From: Holothuria scabra
Lineage: Eukaryota > Echinodermata > Holothuroidea > Aspidochirotida > Holothuriidae
Reading direction: 5' to 3'
DNA length: 64,000 nucleotides
Assembly: GCA_037179385.1 (NCBI GenBank)
Contig: CM074190.1
Location: 7,899,784 to 7,963,783, forward strand
A program made the position numbers and the translations under genes. How positions within the stretch are numbered: the first letter of the stretch is position 1; each line of letters starts with the position of its first letter. Below the pieces are notes generated by a model. That model was not told the origin of the DNA, did not search any database, and saw only the letters and a list, made by a program, of their open reading frames with translations. Positions 1 to 10,312 of this stretch are shown here, piece after piece.

Positions 1-1971
1 AATGAACAATGGTCATTCATCGGGTTATTTTTCTCTGCAGCGTGGAGTTAGGCAGGGATGTCCATTAAGTCCCTATCTTTTCATATTAGCAGTCGAAACA
101 TTAGCTTTGAAAGTTTTGCACAATAACATTATTAAAGGAATCTCAATAAATGAAAACGAAGTCAAGATCTTGCAATATGCAGACGACACTAATTTCTTTC
201 TAGATGGTTCCGAGCAGTCTCTTACGGAGGTCATTCGTATTCTCCATATGTTGAAAGTCTCTTCCGGTCTAGTTATTAATTTACACAAATGTACTCTGTT
301 TCCGTTGGGTCCATTTTCTTCACATGTACCTAATTTTGTCTCCGATATTGATGTCAATGTTACCTCTGGAACGATTCAGATGCTTGGTGTTGTTTTTACT
401 TCAAATAGGGATGATCTTTTTCGGCTTAATTACCAGCCTAAGCTTTCAAGACTAAAAACAAATTTAAGACTTTGGGCATCAAGAGACTTAACACCAATTG
501 GTAGAATTACAATTGTGAAAAGTTTTGCATTATCACAGCTCGTTTTTCTATTCCTTGTACTTCCGGATCCACCAAAAAAATTTATTAAAGAGTTAGAAAG
601 TGTCATTTTTTATTTTATTTGGGGTGGAAATCCTGACAAAGTAAAACGTTCTGTAATGGTTAACTCAGTAAGGGACGGAGGACTGAAAGTCACACATATA
701 CCCAGCTTTATGAAAAGCTTAAAGTGTACATGGGTCAAGCGATACTGTAACAATAGTAATAATCCATGGAAAACTTTTTTTGATATTTCTTTGGCGAATG
801 TAGGAAAAAAGTTTTTCTTTCATTGCAATTGCAAAACCAGCGATGCCCCAATTATTAAAAATACTTTTATTAAAGAGGTTGTTAATGCATGGTGTATACT
901 GACCTTTTGTTCTCCGACGGAATATTTTGATAATCAAGTTATCTGGAACAATTCTTTTATTCGTATAGATAATAAACCTGTTATGTATTATAATTTATTT
1001 CGCAAAAATGTCATATATGTAAGAGATTTTTTCGATGATAGAGGTATGCCATTGACATATGGTGATTTTATGACTCGTTTTGGTATCAATAAATTCCCCT
1101 TTTCACTATACTTTGGTTTGATTAACAGCATTCCAAGAGGGTGGAGACCTAGAGAAGGGGCAGAAGGTAGGGCTAATAATGGCAGCTGTTGGTATGAAAG
1201 GGTTATGAGCGCTTCCTCTACTTCACAGTTCATTTATAATAATCTTATTGAGCAAATTACATGTCGCCCAACTGCAATGTTTAAATGGGAAAAAGATTTC
1301 ACTGACCTCACAAATCAAGACTGGCAAAATTTTTCTGAAATGGCCCGGGTTAATACAACTGAAACGAAACTACATTACTTACAGTTCAGATTTTTACATA
1401 GAATTATAGTTACTAATAAATTACTTTTTACTATGCGGAAAGAAGAAAGTGACCTTTGCTCTTTTTGTTACTCAGAAACAGAAAGTTTAGAACATTTATT
1501 TTGGGATTGTCGTTTGGTTTCAGGTTTTATTTTGGATGTAGAAGAAGTCATCCTTAAGAAACAGTTTTTCTTTTCCAAACAAGATATATTTTTTGGTTTT
1601 AACCAGGGTAAAAAACACCCATATAACTTTTTAATTTTACATATGAAAAACTATATTTATCAATGCAAGTGTAAAAAGGCGCAACTTTCAATTCAAGAAT
1701 TTCTTTACAAGTTTAAGTTTGCTATTAAGGTAGTAAGGTTCAATTCAAAAAGAAGAACAAGCAGATCAAGAACACAGATCAGTTACTATGATTTATGTGA
1801 TGTGTTTTCAGACTTAATTGATACGTAAACTGCTTATGTCAAAGTATGCATAGTTTTTGTGTTTCTTCTTAATGTAAATTCATGCCTGTCTTACTTGTTT
1901 ATATGAGTTCTCTTCTTTATAATTTACCGTCTATATGTACAGCATATGAATAAAAAGGAGGAAAAAAAAAA
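1..1971 (+). mobile_element. L1/Tx1-type LINE, 3' portion (copy 1)
   Basis: This is the 3' part of a non-LTR retrotransposon; its 5' part lies left of the window. It consists of an intact reading frame for the end of the reverse transcriptase (RT) and the C-terminal zinc motif, a short 3' UTR, an AATAAA signal near 1949 and an A-rich run ending at 1971. It abuts, and probably inserted into, the minus-strand L1 copy that begins at about 2040. Confidence 0.88.
2..1828 (+). CDS. LINE ORF2 C-terminal part: reverse transcriptase and CCHC zinc motif (partial)
   Basis: This is the C-terminal ~608 residues of an L1/Tx1-type ORF2 protein, which copies element RNA into genomic DNA by target-primed reverse transcription. 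The window edge cuts it inside the RT domain. Visible RT motifs are GVRQGCPLSPYLFIL (residues ~15-29) and the catalytic YADD (59-62). The thumb region has 'RDLTPIGRI' and 'LSQLVFLFLVLP'. Near the end is a C-x2-C-x8-H-x4-C motif (C486, C489, H498, C503) of the kind found after L1/Tx1 RTs. The frame is unbroken to the stop, unlike every other L1 copy in the window, so this is probably the youngest. The endonuclease domain would lie left of the window. Confidence 0.88.
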   Translation: MNNGHSSGYFSLQRGVRQGCPLSPYLFILAVETLALKVLHNNIIKGISINENEVKILQYADDTNFFLDGSEQSLTEVIRILHMLKVSSGLVINLHKCTLFPLGPFSSHVPNFVSDIDVNVTSGTIQMLGVVFTSNRDDLFRLNYQPKLSRLKTNLRLWASRDLTPIGRITIVKSFALSQLVFLFLVLPDPPKKFIKELESVIFYFIWGGNPDKVKRSVMVNSVRDGGLKVTHIPSFMKSLKCTWVKRYCNNSNNPWKTFFDISLANVGKKFFFHCNCKTSDAPIIKNTFIKEVVNAWCILTFCSPTEYFDNQVIWNNSFIRIDNKPVMYYNLFRKNVIYVRDFFDDRGMPLTYGDFMTRFGINKFPFSLYFGLINSIPRGWRPREGAEGRANNGSCWYERVMSASSTSQFIYNNLIEQITCRPTAMFKWEKDFTDLTNQDWQNFSEMARVNTTETKLHYLQFRFLHRIIVTNKLLFTMRKEESDLCSFCYSETESLEHLFWDCRLVSGFILDVEEVILKKQFFFSKQDIFFGFNQGKKHPYNFLILHMKNYIYQCKCKKAQLSIQEFLYKFKFAIKVVRFNSKRRTSRSRTQISYYDLCDVFSDLIDT

Positions 1972-2039
1972 ATCACTGTACCTAAGTTATAAACTGAAAG
2001 TGTCCTACAAAAATAAGTGGTTCAGATTTAAAAAAAAAA
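1972..2039 (+). other. Short segment ending in poly-A, possible 3' transduction
   Basis: Sixty-eight bases lie between the poly-A run of LINE copy 1 and the broken end of the minus-strand LINE. They end in a second run of about ten A. This is what read-through of an L1 transcript past its own poly-A site would leave. It could also be a separate small insertion. Confidence 0.4.
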
Positions 2040-3304
2040 GTTCCTAAAATTCTATGTAAAAATCTAAACTGAAAATATTGGAGTTTTGCATCTCTAACTG
2101 AAAACCACGGACTTAAAAAAATGTTTGACCAGACGTCATCATCAAAGTTGAATATTAAATTCCATTTATTCAATGCAATTGGTGGGATGAGGATATCTTT
2201 AATTAAAATATTGTATGCCCATTTTGAGACATGCTGCTGATTAAGCAAAATGTTAAGTAATTCTTCACAATGATTTTTTGAGAAGCTTGTTTCTTCCAAC
2301 TCTTGTTTCCACAAGGTAGGAATAGCACAAATCAATCCATTGTAAATTGTAAATGGAAAATTTTCTAAGTTATAATTAGTTAAGAAAGCATTGTACATGA
2401 ATGGCCTCCCATTTTCTTCAAAAAAGTTGTAGACATAGTCAATGCCCTTCGAATGTAAAAAGTCATAAAACACAGTGTTACCATTCACCTTAATATTTGA
2501 GTTATTCCAGATTATCTCATTTTCAAACTTACATATTGGATTCTGGAAACTGAGAGTAGACCATGCTTTACAAACATCAGCTATAAAAAAAATTGTCTAT
2601 ATGTGGAATATCTTTTTTATTTAAATTACATTTAAAATAAAAATCTTTTCCAACAGTTCTCAAATGATAATCAAAAAAGACATTCCAAGCACCCTTACTT
2701 CCATCTAGATACCTTTTAATCCATGAAATCTTCAAGCTATTAATAAAGCTTTCTAAGTGGGTTACCTTTAACCCCCCTAAACTAGTCGGACTAATCATGG
2801 TATACCGTTTGATCTTCTCTGGCTTATCATTCCAAATGAAACCATAAAGAATTTTGTTTAGATCTGTAATAAAACTTGTCGGAGGGTCTGGAAGAGTTTG
2901 AAACAGAAAAACAAGTTGTGAAATTGCAAAGGTTTTAAAAATAATATTTCTTCCAATCGGTGTAATATCTCTAGATTTCCAAAGATTCAAAACCCGTTTA
3001 AGCCTAGACAATTTTGGGGGAAAATTTAGATGGAAAAGATCTTCCCTATTACAAGTGAACGTGATACCCAGCAAAGTTACTGGCCCCTTCGACCAGGTAA
3101 AAGGGTAGTCGTCAGCAAAATAAGGCTTTGCGTGAGTAAATGGTCCAAGGGGATATAGAATAGTTTTATCAAAATTTACTTTTAAACCAGAGGTGTTCCC
3201 CAAATCATGTAACATATCAAACATTGCCTGGATAGACCCTTGGCTACTGTCTAAATAGATTGTTGTATCATCCGCATATTGTAAAATTTTGATTTCCTGG
3301 TTTA
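2040..3304 (-). pseudogene. LINE ORF2, C-terminal half of split copy (frameshifted, truncated)
   Basis: This is the RT catalytic region and thumb of the split minus-strand L1 copy. The YADD motif ('ILQYADDTTIYLD') is encoded just inside the border near 3260-3290. The frame runs down to about 2577, where one extra T in a run of eight shifts it; it resumes near 2572 and continues to about 2046. It ends at 'FRFLHRILGT', just before where the C-terminal CCHC motif would be, and then runs into the poly-T complement of the neighbouring insertion. The protein is non-functional. Confidence 0.85.
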
Positions 3305-3316
3305 AGATGCATGGAC
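3305..3316 (+). repeat. Left target-site duplication of L1 copy 2
   Basis: The 12-bp word AGATGCATGGAC is found here and again at 6118-6129, directly after the poly-A tail of the plus-strand L1 copy. This is a typical LINE target duplication. Confidence 0.85.
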
Positions 3317-5584
3317 TCTCTCAACGCTGCCTATGATAAAGTTAGCTTATCCGAAGAGCAAGGTAGGGGAGTCATTGTTTTAATACCAAAGCCAAATAAA
3401 GATCACACATTTATTAAAAACTATCGACCTATTTCATTGTTAAACGTGGATTACAAAATTTGTTCAAAGGCGTTGGCTACTAGAATTAAAAATGTTATTC
3501 CAAATATTATTAATGATAATCAAACAGGTTTTATAAAGGACAAGTTCATAGGTGAAAACATAAGATATATCTTAGATTCTATCAATTATTGTAATGACAG
3601 AGGTATACCAGGCTTCCTCCTCTTAGTTGATTTTGAAAAAGCATTTGATAGACTGGAATGGGGGTTTATTCACAAGTGTTTACAATTTTTCAACTTTAAT
3701 AAGGATTTACACCAATGGATTTCCACTCTGTATTCTAATGTTTCTTCATGTGTTTGCAACAATGGTTTCTCTGCGGGCTTTTTTAAAGTTTCCAGAGGAG
3801 TAAGACAGGGTTGCCCAATCATTGCCCAATCAGTCCCTACCTTTTCATAATTTGTGCCGAACTCCTTGCCCTCCGTATTAACTCTTCACCCTTACTGAGA
3901 GGGCTTACAATTTTTAATCACGAGACCAAAATTATTCAGTACGCCGATGACACCTGTATTTTTCTTGATGGTTCTTATTCTTCTCTGAAGTCAGTCGTGG
4001 ATATTTTTCAGGCTCTCCAGGTGTCATCTGGCCTCAAAGTCAATTTCGAAAAATCTAATATTTTCCCATTAGGTCCGTTGAGGTAAAAAAAAACCCCGTT
4101 TTCTTAGCGATTTTAATTTTAAATGGACGACAGGCCCTGTCACTGCTCTGGGGATCACTTTTGATCACTGCAAGGATAATCTGTTTCGCCTTAATTACCC
4201 TCCAAAACTTTCTAGACTCAAAGGTACTCTTAACTTATGGGCGCAACGGGACCTTACCCCTATTGGGAGAATAACTCTTGTAAAATCATTTGGTTTGTCG
4301 CAGTTAGTATATCTCTTTCAAGTTCTCCCAAATCCTCCCCATAATTTTATTAAGGAATTAGAAACTTATATATTTAAATTTATTTGGTCAGGTAAGAGCA
4401 ACAAGGTCAAAAAGAGTACGTTAGTTGCACCCGTTTCGGAAGGGGGGCTTAATGCTATTCACATTTCAACCTTTCTTAGTAGCTTAAAGTGTTCTTGGGT
4501 TAAGCGATATTGTAACGAATCTAAGGGTTCATGGAAAACGTTTTTTTATTTGCATTTACATGGTAAAGGAAAATCCTTTCTATTCCAATGTAATTTTGAT
4601 ACAAAAGAAATTAGAACGGCAAATTCATTTATTAATGAAGTGTGTACTGCTTGGGCACTATATTCTTTTAGGAAACCTTCTGAAAACTACGGGTACCAAA
4701 TCATTTGGAACAACAGTCACATTAAGGTAAATAACAAGACAATATTTTATAATCACTTATATGATCAGAATGTGATCTATGTAAAAGATTTCTTTGATGA
4801 TAACAATCAAATACTTTCTTATGACTGTTTTGTTAGAAAATTTAATATTGTTGTGCTCCCTTTTACTAAGTATTATGGAATTATTCATGCTATCCCGGTT
4901 CACTGGAAGCAAGGGTTTGCAAACGAAACAACTGACTTAGATTATGGTCATGGCTATGAGACTACTTTAAATTCCCCCAATATGTCTCGGGTTATTTATA
5001 AGCAGATTATCTCTAAAGTATGTACTGCTCCTACGTCCTGTTCTAAGTGGAACCAGAGCTTCACAGATATTTCCAATCACTGGAACACTATTTTTAGGAT
5101 CCCCTTTACCTCTTTTCGGGAAACCAAAATCCAATATTTTCAGTTTAGATTTTTACATAGAATTATAGGTACCAATACCCTTCTGCACCGCATGAATCTT
5201 ACTGAAAGCCCCTCTTGTACATTTTGCGGGAACCAGGATGAAAGTGTAGAGCATTTATTTTGGGAGTGTGAGGTTACATCGGAATTCATTCTGGATGTTG
5301 AACAGAAGGTTTTAGGCAGACAATTTTGTTTCACAAAACGGGATATTTTCTTTGGGTACTCACTTTTACTTAAGCATCCCTATAACTTTTTGATATTTTA
5401 CATGAAGTATTATATTTTCGAGAAAAAGATCAATAGGGGTCCCCCTGTCCTTAATGAATTTATGCACAAGTTGAAGTTTCATTTTAGAGTGGAAAAGTAT
5501 ATTTCAAGTAAAAGTTTTCGAAAAGGTTTAACTATAAACGAGTTTAGAGATGCATTTAGTGAATGTCCCCTTCTCTTTAGCTAA
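3317..5584 (+). pseudogene. LINE ORF2 (RT to C-terminal zinc motif), two frameshifts
   Basis: The RT starts at the 'VIVLIPKPNKD' region and includes 'YRPISLLNVDYKI', 'LLVDFEKAFDRLEW', 'GVRQGCP', 'YADDTCIFLDG' and the thumb 'RDLTPIGRI'. A CCHC motif follows (CTFC...EHLFWEC, 5214-5270). Two lesions break the frame. An exact 11-bp tandem duplication (TTGCCCAATCA, 3811-3821 and 3822-3832) falls right after GVRQGCP. A second shift comes with a stop at 4084-4086 next to an A run. From about 4090 to the stop at 5582-5584 the frame is open. The apparent ATG at 3311 belongs to the target duplication and is not a native start. Confidence 0.88.
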
Positions 5585-6117
5585 GTATATTTGTTGGGAG
5601 CAAAATGACATGCTTGTGATATTTTTTCATATATTGTAATGTTACGTATTGGAATGATGAATACAGGGAGTAATATAATGATCATCATGCATTTATGCAG
5701 AAATTGAAGTTTCATTTGAATTTATGCTCGAATTGAAATAGATTGAGTAATATAATTATCATCTTGCATTTATGTGAAAAGATACGAGTGCATGAATCAA
5801 GGCATGGTTTTTGTCAAAAATTGCGTTATGTGTATATATGAATGCTTATATATGTATTTGTGTATAAGTATGTGTGTATATGTATATGTACATATATGAA
5901 AATGTCGAATATTAATTAAGTGCATATACTCTAACTAATTTCAAAAGAAATATTAACATGGTATCGTATATGTCAAAAATTTATTATGTAATCATAGTGT
6001 ACAATATTTATTCATAGACTGGGATATGTTATGTAAATAAAGTGTATATAGTTCACTGCTTTCAAAACAAATGAACATGAGAGAACAATAAAGATGGAGC
6101 AAAAAAAAAAAAAAAAA
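5585..6117 (+). repeat. L1 copy 2 3' UTR with internal partial duplication
   Basis: This is the A/T-rich 3' UTR of copy 2. A block beginning GAGTAATATAAT near 5669 recurs about 74 bases later (near 5743), each time followed by 'ATCAT..TGCATTTATG'. A TATATG-rich tract lies at about 5830-5900. It ends in AATAAA and poly-A. Confidence 0.6.
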
Positions 6118-6129
6118 AGATGCATGGAC
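6118..6129 (+). repeat. Right target-site duplication of L1 copy 2
   Basis: AGATGCATGGAC is the second copy of the 12-bp word at 3305-3316. Confidence 0.85.
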
Positions 6130-6623
6130 CTTTAATTATATGACTACATTTAACTTTTTGGGCCAGAATTTCAACTGCAATGATAAACAGATACGGGCTG
6201 AGGGGACAACCTTGTCTAACGCCTCTTTCTAGCTTAATATATTTAGAGGAGTAACCATTGTTTGTAAGACACGATAAACTATTGTTCTGGAAAGTATGGA
6301 TCCAATTTATAAAAGAGTCCCCAAACTTAAATTCCCTTAAACAGTAATGTAAAAAATTCCAATCAAGAGTATCGAAGGCTTTTTCAAAATCTACGAACAT
6401 GATAAGGCCAGAAATACATTTTTCTTTGCAATAATCTATTAGATCTAAAGTAAACCGGATATTTTCTCCAATAAAGCGATTCTTCATGAAACCCGTTTGA
6501 TTATCACCAATAATTTGTGGCAAGACATTTTTTAAACGGTTTGCAATGGCCTTGGCAGCAATCTTATAGTCAATATTAAGGAGCGTAATCGGTCTTAAAT
6601 TTTTAACAACTGAAGAATCTTTG
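6130..6623 (-). pseudogene. LINE ORF2, middle block of split copy
   Basis: This block of the split minus-strand L1 copy encodes RT fingers and palm: 'LRPITLLNIDYKI', 'GDNQTGFMKNRFIGENIR', 'MFVDFEKAFDTLDW' and 'ERGVRQGCPLSPYLF'. The frame is open. On its upstream side it runs into the hAT-like element at 6624, and downstream into the L1 copy 2 insertion at 6117. Skipping each insertion gives continuous family similarity. Confidence 0.85.
6616..6623 (+). repeat. Left 8-bp target duplication of hAT-like element
   Basis: AATCTTTG occurs here and, identically, at 8603-8610 on the other side of the element. Eight-bp duplications are characteristic of hAT transposons. Confidence 0.85.
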
Positions 6624-7056
6624 TAGTGGCGTAGCTACTGGGGGGCAGGGGGGCAACTTGCCCCCCTGGAAAAATTTTTGGGGAAATTTGATGAAAATGG
6701 GGAAGTTTGATGAATCTTCTTATTATTACAAAATTTCACAAAAATTTCTCAAAATGTTTGTTAGATTAAGAAATTGTGAGACATTTCTAATACATAATTC
6801 GTATTTTCATGCAACAAATGAACTCAGATTTCGTCAGTGTCGCATGAACCGGCCCAATTCGCGTTCCACAGAAATGTCCTCGCCGCGTAGCAGATTGAAT
6901 GTTCTCTTGTGCTTGTATACGCACGGGGGTTATGATCAGTGCATTTCAGTGCACAGAAAGCTGTTATTCAGGTGATACTTTGGTAATTCAGTAAAATGAT
7001 GTGAAAACTGACAAGTCACTACCGTAGACCTCCGAGGTTGTTATGTTCTTCTACAA

Positions 7057-7542
7057 CAGGGTTGTCCAACCTACGGCCCGCGGGCCACGACCCGGCCCGC
7101 GAAAAGGTTGCGTCCGGCCCGTCAAAAATAATCTATATTGCAAAATTATTCAGTAAGCAGATTAATTGATGACAACTTTAGGCTTCGCCGTCCGCTATAG
7201 CATGCTTACTTTTGAATGAAATAATTCATCTCAAATGTCTGCTACATGTCTAGCCACATTGGAGTGTTATCCACAAGGGCGGGTTGAGAATGATTCAGGA
7301 GGAATATGAAAAAAAAACTTTGTCCGAACATTCTGCCCAATACCATCAATTTTTGCTAAAATTTATTTATTTGTTCAATCAAAAACGAAAATGAATCAGT
7401 TTTCTCTACGCGCAATGATTGCATTTTGTTGCCTTGGGCGTCTGAAAAAATTGAAAAAAAAAAGTAGGCCTATAGAATGCGGCCCTTCGTCCATTATAAC
7501 CATTACACGTGGCCCACCGCTGCGAAAGGTTGGACAACCCTG
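7057..7542. mobile_element. hAT MITE with CAGGGTTGTCCAACCT ends
   Basis: A 486-bp element begins CAGGGTTGTCCAACCTACGG and ends AGGTTGGACAACCCTG, giving a 16-bp inverted repeat. Next to the ends are 'GGCCCGCGGGCC' and 'GTGGCCCACCG', the layout of known hAT ends of this type. The flanks TTCTACAA (7049-7056) and TTCTTCAA (7543-7550) match at 7 of 8 positions. It has no coding capacity and lies inside the larger hAT-like element. Confidence 0.85.
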
Positions 7543-7852
7543 TTCTTCAAGCCAGCAGTAGCTGTACGATTTTACTCTGTGTACATAACGATGGATTGGG
7601 CTGAAACAATCCAAGGCCAACGATCAACTTGAAGGTAATCTAGAAATTAGAATTAACGGGATCCGTTGGCACACTTAGATTTTGTTACTTACCATAATCC
7701 TTGGAGGCTTACAAGCTAGTTCGGGAAAATAGCTTTCTGCTCACTTTGAGTGCAACAATAAATGGACAATGAGTACCTTGTAGCCTTCTACACTTAACAT
7801 ACTGCTTTTCTCACAGGACATCCTGTGTGATCGAGCCACTATTAGGCCTCCT

Positions 7853-8358
7853 TAGTGGCGTGCGAAGGGGAGACCATTGGGCCATGCCCCCCTCACAGAT
7901 GCCATTTTTTCTTTGTTCTTAAAAATACGTAGTCTAACTTTATTAACTCAGATTTTACTTCAAAAGATAGCATATGTGGCACCAGATTGCTTATAAGGAC
8001 ATCCACTTTTTCAAAAATTTTCAAAGGGGAAGGATTGTCCCTGCAAGGTTTTTCAGTGATGCCAATTTTTTTTTTAATTCCTACAAATAGACCTAGACAA
8101 ATTCTGTCAAATTCCAATTTTTACTTTAAAAGGTAGACTCTGTTTCCCGCTGGTGGCGTCGATAAAAAAGACTGCATGTTTAGATTCTCTTAAGAAGCAT
8201 AAATACGCTATTTTGACCATCTGAGGGGTCTGATTTTTCGAAATTTTCTTTACGCTCCGCGCCAACCAATGGTGGCGCTCCGCTTAGATAATCTTTATGA
8301 CAAAATAACATTTTGTGGCCAAGAAAACCCCTTCAGAGAAATCTTGCGTACGCCACTG
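7853..8358. mobile_element. hAT-like MITE with AGTGGCGTGCG / CGTACGCCACT ends
   Basis: The ends are inverted matches (TAGTGGCGTGCGAAG and the complement of CAGTGGCGTACGCAAG). The interior contains 'AAAAATACGTAG', 'TAGCATATGTGGCACCAGATTG' and similar words that recur in the element at about 25716. I see no clear target duplication, so the exact borders are uncertain. Confidence 0.6.
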
Positions 8359-8602
8359 CGTTAGTACATACAAATAAACCAGATATTGTTTACCAAAATA
8401 ATATACTTTGTTATTTCCGATTGCTCTATGTTATACTTTAAGATTAAAATGCAGGTAATATTACAAAATGACATGGTAAAGTTGTTATACTTGTAAGTTT
8501 GCATATTTTATATGAAATACATACACATTGACCGGGAAAAGTTTTGGGGAAATTTCATACCTTTGCCCCCCCCCCCTGGAAAAAATCCTAGCTACGCCAC
8601 TG

Positions 8603-9445
8603 AATCTTTGTTAGGCTTGGGTATGACGTTAATAATACCCCGACACTGCTCTGGAGACATTGACCTTTTACAGAAACCATAATTGAAAGACTTAACTAAC
8701 AAAGGACCAATCGTGCCCCAAAACGTTTTATAAAATTCCGCAGTGAGGCCATCGGAGCCAGGCGACTTATTAGAAGACATACTTCCCAATGCAACACGAC
8801 ATTCATTTACAGTTAAAATACCATAACATGAGTCCGCTTCGTCATGAGTTAGTGTACGATTAAGTGAAACATCGCCAAAAAAGTATGACGGATTTAAACC
8901 CGCTGGAGCTGAGGTGTACAAATTACTATAGAACTGATGTAGCTCATTCAAAATCTCTTCATTCGATGTTATACGAGTATTATCCGGTTTTGTAATATAG
9001 TGAATCGTGTTTTGAACTTTGTTCCTTTTTTCTAAATTAAGAAAGTACTTGCTATTTGTTTCACCATCCTCAACCCATCTAGCTCGTGATCTTATCTGAA
9101 TCCCTTTTAGCTTAAAATCATACAATTGTAACAATTCGTTCTGAGCTTCTTTCAAAAGACTATTTGTATTGAGATTCCATCTGATAACAAGCTGTCTTTC
9201 CAGCGAGTTAATAAGCTGTAAAAGATTTTTTTCTCGACGTCTTCTGCTTTGAGCCAAGTTCTTACTAAATGCAATTGTAATTTTACGAATATTATGCTTG
9301 ATATAGTCCCATCCTAGGGCTGGATTCTCCCAGCACTCACTAACATTTGGAACAATGTCATCTAAAAAAGACTGAATAAGATTTACATAATCATTGTTTT
9401 TTAACAATGAGTTATTGAACTTCCAGAAGCCTGGCCCTCTGGAAC
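8603..9445 (-). pseudogene. LINE ORF2, N-terminal block of split copy
   Basis: This block encodes the linker between endonuclease and RT and the start of the RT of the split minus-strand L1 copy. It starts at 'RGPGFWKFNNSLL' and contains 'RARWVEDGETNSKYFLNLEKR' and 'SPGSDGLTAEFYKTFW'. It ends 'GIINVIPKPNKDS' at the insertion point of the hAT-like element. The frame is open throughout. The endonuclease domain is missing because the copy is truncated at ~9445. Confidence 0.85.
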
Positions 9446-9818
9446 CACTCACTTCCTATAATTTTTTAATTTACCATTACAAATTTTATATCTTTCATTG
9501 TAAGCAAGAAAACAAGGAACCAAATATTTTTGACTTTGAGTATAAATTTAAATTTGCTTTGTCAGTAGAAAAGGAAATTTCTATGCGAGGAAGTAATAAA
9601 CGTTTCTTTACTCATAAGGAGTTAACTGATTATTTTCAAGGTATTTAAACGATATACTACAATTGTAATTAATTTTGGCTTACAAATGTTTCACTTCATG
9701 ATTTCTTTTGGTGTCGTTTTAACAAGTAAATCGTTAATGATTGTAAAAGAAGGAAAAAAAGATGTTGTATTATAAATGCATCGCTGAAAGAATGAAAAAT
9801 AAATGATGGTTGGAAAAA
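9446..9818 (+). pseudogene. L1/Tx1 LINE remnant A: last ORF2 codons and 3' UTR
   Basis: The plus-strand frame from about 9450 to the stop at 9646-9648 encodes 'YNFLIYHYKFYIFHCKQ...FKFALSVEK'. This matches the C-terminal tail of the other L1 copies (compare 'FNFLILHLKYYIFQCKQ' at 12010). The 3' UTR contains AATAAA near 9798 and runs through a short A run into the (ATT)n array. The 5' side is cut by the minus-strand L1 copy. Confidence 0.8.
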
Positions 9819-9861
9819 ATTATTATTATTATTATTATTATCATTATTATTATTATTATTA
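9819..9861 (+). repeat. (ATT)n microsatellite
   Basis: About 14 ATT units, with one interruption (ATC). It sits exactly between LINE remnants A and B. Confidence 0.95.
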
Positions 9862-10302
9862 TATCTCTATATGAAACAGTTCATTTTCGATTGCAAACGT
9901 CAAAAGAAACGACCAGATGTTAATGAATTTTTTTACAAATTTAAATATGTTCTTAAAGTAGAACAGCACAGGAAAAATGTAAAGAAAGGTAATGTGAGAA
10001 TTACGGCCTTAAGAGAGGCTTTTGCGTCGTGTCCTAATTTGTTTACAGAATAAATTTTTGAACCATTGAGCCTTGTACCCTAGCATTAAATTTGTATTTT
10101 GCAATTTCGTATTTTGTTTTTGTATACTGTATTAAATTAAAGTGATTTCAATTTGTGTGATTGTAACACTACCTTAAAGAATTTTGTATATAATGTTTAT
10201 GTTGTAATGTACATATAAACGTACTGTTTGATTTGTGCCAAATGGCAATGTTATTTTTATTTAAAAAGACAGATATCCAATAAAAGGAGTTAAAAAAAAA
10301 AA
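9862..10302 (+). pseudogene. L1/Tx1 LINE remnant B: last ORF2 codons and 3' UTR
   Basis: The frame from about 9866 to the stop at 10051-10053 encodes 'YMKQFIFDCKRQKK...FYKFKYVLKVEQ', the C-terminal tail of another 5'-truncated L1 copy. It lacks the zinc motif. The 3' UTR has AATAAA near 10280 and ends in an A run followed by ATTATTATTA. Both ends abut ATT repeats. Confidence 0.8.
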
Positions 10303-10312
10303 TTATTATTAC
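10303..10312 (+). repeat. Short (ATT)n between LINE remnants B and C
   Basis: Three ATT units join the A tail of remnant B to the 5' truncation point of remnant C. Confidence 0.75.

Larger units (their letters stand above)
3317..6117 (+). mobile_element. L1/Tx1-type LINE copy 2, 5'-truncated, inserted in the minus-strand copy
   Basis: The element begins inside the RT coding region, as is usual for 5' truncation. It ends with AATAAA (about 6086) and 18 A residues. Twelve-bp direct repeats flank it. Inserted between 'IIKGPCI' and the YADD region of the minus-strand host copy, it is younger than that copy. Confidence 0.9.
6624..8602. mobile_element. hAT-like DNA element with GTGGCGTAGCT ends
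   Basis: A 1979-bp element with inverted ends: TAGTGGCGTAGCTA at the left and the complement of CAGTGGCGTAGCTA at the right. Subterminal C/G-rich stretches ('GGGGGGCAGGGGGGC', 'CCCCCCCCCCTGGAAA') are matched at both ends. A perfect 8-bp duplication flanks it. No transposase frame is visible, so it is non-autonomous. It interrupts an L1 RT codon run and hosts two smaller elements (7057-7542 and 7853-8358). Confidence 0.88.
2040..9445 (-). mobile_element. L1/Tx1-type LINE, minus strand, split by two insertions
   Basis: A single minus-strand LINE copy is spread over three blocks: 8603-9445, 6130-6623 and 2040-3316 (5' to 3' on the minus strand). The reading frame runs from the region just after the endonuclease ('RGPGFWKFN') through the RT and stops before the C-terminal zinc motif. 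A plus-strand L1 copy (3317-6117) and a hAT-like element (6624-8602) interrupt it. Both insertions are framed by exact target duplications, and the protein similarity continues across each site. The 5' end at ~9445 abuts a plus-strand L1 remnant. The missing 3' end is probably left of copy 1, outside the window. Confidence 0.85.
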
